Shown here one piece after another: positions 1-5,658 of a stretch of 10,389 nt of DNA (positions within the stretch are counted from its first letter, which is position 1; the number at the start of each line of letters is the position of its first letter). Source of the stretch: VGEM01 sp033764265 (GTDB taxonomy: Bacteria > Pseudomonadota > Alphaproteobacteria > Rhodospirillales > Rhodospirillaceae); contig JANRJB010000425.1 of the NCBI GenBank assembly GCA_033764265.1, forward strand, positions 1 through 10,389, in the 5' to 3' direction. The notes under the pieces are model-generated. The model made no database searches, had not been told where the DNA came from, and saw only the letters and a list, made by a program, of their open reading frames with translations. The position numbers and the translations under genes are program-made.

Positions 1-1269
1 TACCTCGACCGCAAGCTCATCGTCATTTTGGCGATGGGCTTCGCCTCCGGGCTGCCGTTCCTGCTCACCTCCGTCACCCTTTCGGCATGGCTGGCCGAGG
101 CCGGCGTGACGCGCACGTTGATCGGCTTCATGAGCTGGGCCTCCAGCGTTTATGCGCTCAAGTTCCTGTGGTCACCGGTCATGGATCGCCTGCCGGTTCC
201 GTGGCTGACCGCCCGCGTCGGCCGGCGGCGGGCGTGGATGCTCGTATCCCAGGCGCTGTGCGCCGCGGCCATGGTCGGCCTCGGGTTGACCGATCCGGCC
301 GCCAACCTGGCCGTCACGGCGGCGTGGTGCGTGGCCTTGGCGTTCGCTTCCGCCACGCAAGACATCGTCATCGACGCCTACCGCATCGAGTACCTGGCCG
401 AAGCCCAGCAGGGCGCCGGCGCGGCCATGACCACCATGGGCTACCGCATCGGCATTCTGGCCTCCGGCGGCGGGGCGCTGATCATCGCCGATGCCGCCGG
501 CTGGCAGGTCGCCTACGCCGCCATGGCGGTGCTTATGCTGATCGGCGTGATCACCACGTGCGTCAGTCCCGAACCGCGCACCGATGCCGCGCCGCCGGCA
601 GCGTCTTACGCCCAGTGGATCAAGGGCGCGGTGGTCGATCCGTTCGCGGATTTCCTCACCCGGCCCAACGCCATCGCCATCCTGGCGTTCATCGGCCTCT
701 ACAAATACGGCGATGCGCTGCTCGCGGTCATGGCCAATCCCTTCTACGTCGATCTCGGCTTCTCGCTGACGGAAATCGGCGTCGTGACCAAGACTTACGG
801 CGTGGCGCTGACCATGATCGGCAGCTTCGCCGGCGGCATGCTGGTGATGCGCTACGGCATTTTGCCCACGTTGTTCTGGGGCGGCATCGCCATGGCCGGC
901 TCGAACCTCTTGTTCGCGCTGCTGGCCAAAGTCGGCGCCAGCCTGCCCTTGTTCGTGGCGGTGATCAGCGTCGACAACTTCGCCAACGGCCTGGGCGGCG
1001 TGGCGGCCATCGCCTACCTGTCCAGCCTGTGCAACGTCGCGTTCACCGCCACGCAGTACGCGCTGATGACGTCGTTCATGGCCTTCACCCGCACCATCCT
1101 GGCCTCGGGCGGCGGTTGGCTGGCCGACCAGGTGGACTGGGCCAGCTATTTCGTCATCACCACCTTCGCCGGTGTGCCGGGGCTTTTCATTCTGTGGTGG
1201 CTCATGCGCCACATCCGCACCGCCGCCAAACCGGCCGCGCCGGTTTCGGTGCTGGCGGCCGACGACTGA
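1..1269 (+). CDS. ampG: AmpG-like muropeptide MFS permease, 5'-truncated
   Basis: This is a major facilitator protein of the AmpG type. That family imports GlcNAc-anhydroMurNAc (peptides) from the periplasm across the inner membrane during peptidoglycan recycling, and in many bacteria this links it to AmpC beta-lactamase induction. The frame is open from base 1 to the TGA at 1267-1269, giving 422 codons. The first residues in the window (YLDRKLIVILAMGFASGLPF) already belong to the first membrane span, so the true start lies upstream and the TTG/ATG codons at 28 and 34 are internal. Family-like signatures are the GFASGLPF segment, ASATQDIVIDAYR at about residues 116-128, and LYKYGDALLAVMANPFYVDLGF in the second half. 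Roughly a dozen hydrophobic spans are visible, and the C-terminus is a short hydrophilic tail. The gene converges on the minus-strand YciI gene with only 8 bp between the stop codons, and no strong hairpin-plus-T terminator is visible there. Family call is strong. The exact substrate is inferred. Confidence 0.9.
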   Translation, partial: YLDRKLIVILAMGFASGLPFLLTSVTLSAWLAEAGVTRTLIGFMSWASSVYALKFLWSPVMDRLPVPWLTARVGRRRAWMLVSQALCAAAMVGLGLTDPAANLAVTAAWCVALAFASATQDIVIDAYRIEYLAEAQQGAGAAMTTMGYRIGILASGGGALIIADAAGWQVAYAAMAVLMLIGVITTCVSPEPRTDAAPPAASYAQWIKGAVVDPFADFLTRPNAIAILAFIGLYKYGDALLAVMANPFYVDLGFSLTEIGVVTKTYGVALTMIGSFAGGMLVMRYGILPTLFWGGIAMAGSNLLFALLAKVGASLPLFVAVISVDNFANGLGGVAAIAYLSSLCNVAFTATQYALMTSFMAFTRTILASGGGWLADQVDWASYFVITTFAGVPGLFILWWLMRHIRTAAKPAAPVSVLAADD

Positions 1270-1277
1270 CCTTCCCA

Positions 1278-1571
1278 TCAAATCGCGCGTTTTCGTGCGA
1301 ACGCCTTGTTCCAATGGCGAACGGTCACGCGCTTGCGCAATCCATGGCGGGAAAACGGATCGCGGGCGATCAATTCTTTAACGCGGTCGACGCACTCGGC
1401 CTCGACGATCCACAAGGCGCCTTTCGGGCTATCCTGTGGTCGATCGCGCAAGGATCCCGCGACGAGAATCTCTTTGCGATAACGTTTCAGGAACGCAAGA
1501 TGGCGTTTCATCCAGCCCAGACGGATGTGCAGTTTCCTGGGGTCATCCGTGAAGAGAACGGCAAACAGCAT
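1278..1571 (-). CDS. YciI-family protein
   Basis: This 97-residue cytosolic protein has the YciI (dimeric alpha+beta barrel-like) fold. Its biochemical role is unknown in most members, although some relatives act as small enzymes or dehalogenase-like proteins. Visible features are the N-terminal strand MLFAVLFTDD, the H24-centred helix KRHLAFL, the VAGSLR turn at about residues 37-42, the GALWIVEAE strand at about 51-59, and the DPF...GLRK...V..WNKAF ending at 71-91. This pattern matches the subgroup whose histidine helix is followed by a shortened loop. The acidic residue found in the loop of E. coli-type YciI is replaced by basic residues here. The C-terminus is unusually basic (ARKRAI). 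The start ATG lies one base after the stop of the upstream 57-codon ORF. An AAGG Shine-Dalgarno (minus strand, 1581-1584) sits 9 nt before it, inside that ORF, which suggests translational coupling. Base composition is lower in GC than the flanking genes. Confidence 0.85.
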   Translation of the reverse strand: MLFAVLFTDDPRKLHIRLGWMKRHLAFLKRYRKEILVAGSLRDRPQDSPKGALWIVEAECVDRVKELIARDPFSRHGLRKRVTVRHWNKAFARKRAI

Positions 1572-1572
1572 G

Positions 1573-1746
1573 TCACGGAGCCTTGGGCAACAAACACGGC
1601 GCGTTTTTCGGACCGCGCTTGCGTGTTGAGAACATGGTCCGTAGCCGTTTTGGCAGCGCCGACAGTGGCTTGCTCTTGCGCAATTCTGCGGCCGTCAATT
1701 CGCGAACTTCACCGGCTCGATCGGTCAACGGCTTTCGCTTAGACAT
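1573..1746 (-). CDS. Small BrnA-antitoxin-like N-terminal protein (57 aa), probably a truncated relic or stand-alone stub
   Basis: An ATG on the minus strand at 1746 opens a 57-codon frame that ends in TGA at 1573-1575. The product begins MSKRKPLTDRAGEVRELTAA, continues through KSKPLSALPKRL, and ends near RKRGPKNAP plus seven further residues. The pattern K+PLTD..GEVRELTA.(~15)..LP....-RGP+.AP recalls the N-terminal half of BrnA/DUF4415-type antitoxins. In those proteins, as I remember them, this part is followed by a ribbon-helix-helix DNA-binding segment of about 35-40 residues. That segment is absent: the frame stops shortly after the RGPKNAP motif and the YciI start follows immediately. 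No BrnT-like toxin gene is visible next to it. A GGGGG run (minus strand, 1756-1760) lies 9 nt before the ATG and could serve as a ribosome site. The gene starts 33 nt after the kinase stop codon, so it could be the third gene of the maeB-kinase transcript. Coding status is likely from the family-like sequence. The family assignment is from memory of motifs and is moderate. Confidence 0.5.
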   Translation of the reverse strand: MSKRKPLTDRAGEVRELTAAELRKSKPLSALPKRLRTMFSTRKRGPKNAPCLLPKAP

Positions 1747-1779
1747 TCAATCGTACCCCCGCTTACCTAGAGCATCAAT

Positions 1780-3243
1780 CTACGCCGCCTTGGCCGCCGG
1801 GCTCGGGGCCACCGGCAGGTAGAACACGAAGGTCGAGCCGCGGCCCAGCTCGCTGTCGATCACCAAGGCGCCGCGGTGGCGGTTCAGGATGTGCTTGACG
1901 ATCGCCAGCCCCAGCCCGGTGCCGCCCAGCTGGCGCGAGCGCGCGTTGTCGACGCGGTAGAAGCGCTCGGTCAGACGCGGGATGTGCTCCTTGGCGATGC
2001 CGTCGCCGTAATCGCGCACGGCGACACGCACGCAGGGCCCCTTGCCCGGCATGGCCGGCGGGCGGGTCTCGGCGACCGAGGCGAAAATCTCCACCGGGCC
2101 CTTCTCGCCGCCGTACTTGATGGCGTTGCTGGTCAGGTTCTGGATCACCTGCGCCAGCTCGCCGGCATCGCCCATCACCTGCGGCAGTTCGGCCGGCAGG
2201 TTCAGCTTGATCGAGGTGCCCACGGCGCGGGCCTGACCTTCCAACAGTTCGGCCGTCGAGCGCACCACCAGGCTCAGGTCGATGGCCTCGGTCGGCCGGG
2301 TGTGCTCGCGCAGTTCGATCCGCGACAACGACAACAAGTCGTCGATCAACCGGGTCATGCGCTCGGCCTGCTTGAGCATGATGTCCAGGAACCGCTCGCG
2401 CGCCGTGGCGTCGTCGCGGGCCGCGCCGCGCAGAGTTTCGATGAAGCCGAGCAGGCTGGCCAAGGGCGTGCGCAACTCGTGGCTGGCATTGGCGACGAAG
2501 TCGGCGCGCATGCGGTCCATCTTCAGCCGCTCGGTCTGCTCCTGCAGGGTGACGATCAGGGCCGGGCCGTCGCGCTCGGGCTCGGCCACCGGCACGATCA
2601 GCGCGCCGAAGGTGCGCTCGACCGGCGCCGGCAGCGAAAACTGGGCGAACGCGCGTTTCTTCTGGCCGCTGGCCACATCGGCGGCCTCCAGCACCTTGGG
2701 GTCGCGGATCACCCCGGCCAGGTCGCGTCCGGTCAGCTCGTGCTCGAACAGCGCGCGGGCGGCGACGTTGTCGCCGATCACCCGCTGGCGACGGTCGAGC
2801 AGCAGCAGAGGGTCGGGCAGTGTGTCGAGAATGTCCTGGCGCGATTTGGCCAGGGCGACGGCGGCGTCGCGCCGCTCGGCCCAGGATTTGCGCAGGGCAT
2901 TGATGGCCGACAGGATGCGCTGCGCAGTCGCCGAGCTTCCCAGCATCGGCGGCGGCGTCTCGGGATTGACCAACAGCGCCTCGGTGTAGCGGATCAGGCG
3001 GTCGAAGTCGGCCAGGCGGGTGAAGACCAGCGCGGCCATCAGCACGAACACCGCGGCCCCGGCGATCAGGGCGGTGCCCCAGCCGATCACCTGCGCGGCG
3101 GCCATCACGATCAGCACCAGCCAGCCCGGCACGCAGGGCCCGACCGCCCAGGCCACCATCCGTCGCAGGCTGTCGCCCGGCATCGGCCGACCAGCCGCAC
3201 TGTCGCCGGCCGAGCTGTCGCGGGCGGTCTGGTCCGAGGCCAT
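1780..3243 (-). CDS. phoR: PhoR-like PAS sensor histidine kinase
   Basis: This 487-residue membrane-bound two-component sensor kinase autophosphorylates on histidine and passes the phosphate to an OmpR/PhoB-class response regulator. An acidic, polar N-terminus (1-30) is followed by one membrane hairpin (about 37-75) with almost no periplasmic loop, as in PhoR proteins. A linker comes next, then a PAS domain (about 134-235, LPDPLLLLD...), and the HisKA domain with FVANASHELRTP and phospho-acceptor H255. The HATPase_c domain carries an N box (NLTSNAIKYG, 369-378), G1 (DYGDGI, 411-416), an F box (ERFYRVD) and G2 (GGTGLGLA, 440-447). All catalytic boxes look intact. The ATG at 3243 is supported by GGAAGG on the minus strand (3253-3258), 9 nt upstream. 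The gene starts 22 nt after the maeB stop, so it is probably cotranscribed with maeB. No response regulator, pst or phoU gene is in the window, so the partner and the phosphate signal are inferred from similarity to PhoR. A generic PAS kinase is the alternative. Confidence 0.8.
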   Translation of the reverse strand: MASDQTARDSSAGDSAAGRPMPGDSLRRMVAWAVGPCVPGWLVLIVMAAAQVIGWGTALIAGAAVFVLMAALVFTRLADFDRLIRYTEALLVNPETPPPMLGSSATAQRILSAINALRKSWAERRDAAVALAKSRQDILDTLPDPLLLLDRRQRVIGDNVAARALFEHELTGRDLAGVIRDPKVLEAADVASGQKKRAFAQFSLPAPVERTFGALIVPVAEPERDGPALIVTLQEQTERLKMDRMRADFVANASHELRTPLASLLGFIETLRGAARDDATARERFLDIMLKQAERMTRLIDDLLSLSRIELREHTRPTEAIDLSLVVRSTAELLEGQARAVGTSIKLNLPAELPQVMGDAGELAQVIQNLTSNAIKYGGEKGPVEIFASVAETRPPAMPGKGPCVRVAVRDYGDGIAKEHIPRLTERFYRVDNARSRQLGGTGLGLAIVKHILNRHRGALVIDSELGRGSTFVFYLPVAPSPAAKAA

Positions 3244-3265
3244 CGCGCTGTGCCTTCCGTCGCCG

Positions 3266-5545
3266 TCAGATCAGCCGCGGCACGCAGCCGTGCGCGGCCA
3301 TCAGCGCCATCTGCACCATGTCCGATACCGTGGCGTCCATCTGCACGATCTGCACCTGTTTCTCCAGTCCGCTCAGCACCGGGCCGATGGTGGTGGCCGC
3401 GCCGAACTTCTGGATCAGCCGCACCGAGATGTTGGCGGCATGCAATCCGGGCATCACCAGCACATTGGCCGGACCCTTGAGCCGGCAAAACGGATAGGTC
3501 TCGCGCCGGTCCTCGCTCAGGGCCACGTCCAGGCCCATCTCGCCGTCGAACTCGAAGTCGACGCCGGCCTTGTCCAGAAGCGCGACCGCGGCGCTCATGG
3601 TTTCCGACACCTGGCCCGGCGGACTGCCGAAGTTGGAATAGGACAGGAACGCCACGCGCGGCGTGTGGCCCATGCGGCGGGCCATCGCCGCGCTCTCAAT
3701 GGCGATGCCGGCCATCTGCTCGGGGTTCGGGCGCTCGGTCACCGAGGTATCGGCCACGAACAGCGTGCGCCCGCGCACGACGATGATCTCAAGCCCGAAC
3801 ACCACCGAACCGGGGCGCGGGTCGATCACCTTGCGCACGTCGGTCAGCACCGTGTGATAGGACCGCGTCAGACCGCTGACCATGCAATCGGCGTGGCCGT
3901 GCGCCACCAACGAGGCGGCGAAGATGTTGCGGTCGGTGTTCACCATGCGCTGGCAGTCGCGATACAGCGTGCCCTGCCGCTGCAATCGCTTGTACAGCGT
4001 CTCGCGATAAGCCGCGGTGTGATCGGACTCGCGTGCGTTGATGATGGTGATGCCCGCCAGTTCGTCGGCCTTGATGCCCAACTCGGCCACCGTCGTCTCG
4101 ATCTTGCGCCGCCGCGCCACCAGGATCGGGTCGCCGTAGCCGGCGTTGCGATAGGCGATGGCGGCGCGGATCGAGCGTTCCTCCTCGCCTTCGGCGAACA
4201 CCACGCGCTGCCTGCGCCGGCTGACCTCGGCGGCGATGGTCTGCAGGCTGGCCACCGTGGGGTCCAGCCGCGCGCGCAATTGCTTGCGGTAGGCGTCCAT
4301 GTCGGCGATCGGCTTGCGCGCCACGCCCGAGTCCATCGCCGCCTTGGCCACCGCCGGCGGCACGGTGTAGATCAGGCGGGGATCGAACGGCACCGGAATG
4401 ATGTACTCGCGTCCGTAGCGCAGCTTGCGGCCGGCGTAGGCGGCGGCCACCTCGTCGGGCACGTCCTGACGCGCCAGCTCGGCCAGCGCGCGCGCCGCGG
4501 CCACCTTCATGTCGTCGTTGATGGTGCGCGCGCGCACGTCCAGCGCGCCGCGGAAGATGAACGGAAAGCCCAGCACGTTGTTGACCTGGTTGGCGTAATC
4601 CGACCGTCCGGTGGCGACGATGGCGTCGTCGCGAACGCTGCGCACCTCTTCGGGCGTGATCTCGGGGTCGGGGTTGGCCATGGCGAAGATCACCGGGTTC
4701 TTGGCCATGCGCTTGACCATCGCGCCGGTCACGGCGCCTTTCACGCTCAAGCCCAGGAAGGCGTCGGCCCCGTCCATCGCCTCGGCCAGCGTACGCGCCT
4801 TGGTGTCGACCGCGTGTGCCGATTTCCACTGGTTCATGCCCTCGGTGCGGCCCTTGTAGATCACCCCCTTGGAATCGCACATGATCACGTGGTCGTGGCG
4901 CACGCCCAGCGCCTTGGCCAGCTCGACGCACGCGGTGGCCGCCGCGCCGGCGCCGTTCACCACCACGCGCATGTCCTTCAGCGTCCGCCCGGTCAGGTCG
5001 CAGACGTTGATCAGCCCGGCGGCGGCGATGATGGCGGTGCCGTGCTGGTCGTCGTGAAACACCGGAATGTCCATGATCTCGCGCAGCCGGCTCTCGATGA
5101 TGAAGCACTCCGGCGCCTTGATGTCCTCCAGGTTGATGCCGCCGAACGACGGCCCCAGGTACCGCACGCAGTTGATGAACTCCTCGACGTCCTTGGTATC
5201 GACTTCCAGGTCGATGCCGTCGACGTCGGCGAAGCGCTTGAACAGCACCGCCTTGCCTTCCATCACCGGCTTGGATGCCAGTGCGCCCAGGTCGCCCAGG
5301 CCCAGCACGGCGGTGCCGTTGGAGATGACGGCCACCAGATTGCCCTTGGCGGTGTAGTCGTAGGCCGTGTCGGGGTCGCGGGCGATCTCCAGGCACGGCG
5401 CGGCCACGCCGGGCGAATAAGCCAGCGACAGGTCGCGCTGGGTGGTCAGGGGCTTGGTCGGGGTGATCTCAATCTTGCCTGGCCGGCCCGAGGCATGCAG
5501 GGCAAGGGCTTCCTGATCGACGTTGCGCGACACGGTCTTGGCCAT
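3266..5545 (-). CDS. maeB: NADP-dependent malic enzyme with C-terminal phosphotransacetylase-like domain (MaeB)
   Basis: The enzyme oxidatively decarboxylates malate to pyruvate plus CO2, making NADPH in the cytosol at the TCA/gluconeogenesis node. With the chosen start it has 759 residues, the same length I recall for E. coli MaeB. The malic domain runs from about 15 to 160 (SLAYSPGVAAPCLEIA with Y43, SKPVMEGKAVLFKRFADVDG at about 91-110). Likely metal ligands are E140/D141 in NLEDI and D166 in FHDDQHGTA. The NADP-binding Rossmann segment VVNGAGAAATA begins near 195, and FAMANPDPEI lies near 287. From about 435 to 755 follows a phosphotransacetylase-like domain (VVFAEGEEERSIRAA, MVSGLTRSYHTVL, SYSNFGSPPG). 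In this enzyme class that domain is usually regulatory, binding acetyl-CoA, rather than a working Pta. I chose the ATG at 5545 (MAKTVSRN) because a weak GGA precedes it by 7 nt and it fits the family length. In-frame ATG at 5557 and GTG at 5587 are alternatives. The GTG falls inside the proposed promoter and is unlikely. Confidence 0.95.
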   Translation of the reverse strand: MAKTVSRNVDQEALALHASGRPGKIEITPTKPLTTQRDLSLAYSPGVAAPCLEIARDPDTAYDYTAKGNLVAVISNGTAVLGLGDLGALASKPVMEGKAVLFKRFADVDGIDLEVDTKDVEEFINCVRYLGPSFGGINLEDIKAPECFIIESRLREIMDIPVFHDDQHGTAIIAAAGLINVCDLTGRTLKDMRVVVNGAGAAATACVELAKALGVRHDHVIMCDSKGVIYKGRTEGMNQWKSAHAVDTKARTLAEAMDGADAFLGLSVKGAVTGAMVKRMAKNPVIFAMANPDPEITPEEVRSVRDDAIVATGRSDYANQVNNVLGFPFIFRGALDVRARTINDDMKVAAARALAELARQDVPDEVAAAYAGRKLRYGREYIIPVPFDPRLIYTVPPAVAKAAMDSGVARKPIADMDAYRKQLRARLDPTVASLQTIAAEVSRRRQRVVFAEGEEERSIRAAIAYRNAGYGDPILVARRRKIETTVAELGIKADELAGITIINARESDHTAAYRETLYKRLQRQGTLYRDCQRMVNTDRNIFAASLVAHGHADCMVSGLTRSYHTVLTDVRKVIDPRPGSVVFGLEIIVVRGRTLFVADTSVTERPNPEQMAGIAIESAAMARRMGHTPRVAFLSYSNFGSPPGQVSETMSAAVALLDKAGVDFEFDGEMGLDVALSEDRRETYPFCRLKGPANVLVMPGLHAANISVRLIQKFGAATTIGPVLSGLEKQVQIVQMDATVSDMVQMALMAAHGCVPRLI

Positions 5546-5574
5546 CACTGAATCCATTGAAACATGAACAGACG

Positions 5575-5588
5575 CGCAGTGTAGCACG
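5575..5588 (-). promoter_or_regulatory. Putative maeB promoter, extended -10 element
   Basis: On the minus strand this reads CGTGCTACACTGCG, containing a TGC-TACACT element that resembles an extended -10 box (TGnTATAAT). Initiation about 7 nt downstream would leave a leader of roughly 20-25 nt before the maeB ATG at 5545. No convincing -35 hexamer lies 16-18 nt upstream. The element matches 12 of 14 bases with the mutS-facing element at 5642-5655, in inverted orientation. The promoter role is inferred from sequence only. Confidence 0.35.
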
Positions 5589-5641
5589 GACGCAAAGCCG
5601 CGCGACCGCCTGTCCCGGCGCTGTCACGCGGCTCCGCCCGG

Positions 5642-5655
5642 CGTGCTATACAGCG
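5642..5655 (+). promoter_or_regulatory. mutS: Putative mutS promoter, extended -10 element
   Basis: This reads CGTGCTATACAGCG and contains TGC-TATACA (hexamer 5647-5652), a reasonable extended -10 box. The usual 6-7 nt to the start of transcription places +1 on or next to the mutS ATG (5659), which would make the mRNA leaderless. No Shine-Dalgarno-like purine run precedes that ATG, which agrees. A poor -35 candidate, CTGTCA (5621-5626), is about 20 nt upstream of the hexamer. The role is inferred. Confidence 0.4.
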
Positions 5656-5658
5656 CCG

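Noticed and set aside
28..36. TTG/ATG codons as the start of the AmpG-like gene
   Set aside because: The frame is open to base 1, and the upstream residues continue the first membrane span typical of the family. The gene is simply cut by the window edge.
1332..1684. Direct repeat CTTGCGCAAT at 1332-1341 and 1675-1684
   Set aside because: It is only 10 bp, with a palindromic TTGCGCAA core, and lies inside coding sequence with no matching flanks. Chance is sufficient, so it is not evidence for an insertion element.
1876..3480. Long plus-strand open frame opposite the histidine kinase (534 codons)
   Set aside because: It is a shadow of high-GC coding sequence: its product is rich in Arg, Gln, His, Ala and Gly with no recognisable domain, while the opposite strand encodes an intact kinase with all catalytic boxes.
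3020..5551. 843-codon plus-strand open frame opposite maeB
   Set aside because: It shows the same GC-driven antisense pattern (His/Arg/Gly/Val-rich, no motifs). The minus strand carries a full-length malic enzyme.
5546..5587. Longer maeB start at GTG 5587 (MLHCASVHVS...)
   Set aside because: The GTG lies inside the proposed -10 element, and the added residues are not family-like. ATG 5545 gives the usual length.
5557..5658. 34-residue N-terminal extension of MutS from ATG 5557
   Set aside because: It runs through the divergent promoter region, overlaps the alternative maeB start codon on the other strand, and does not look like MutS, whose family start fits ATG 5659.
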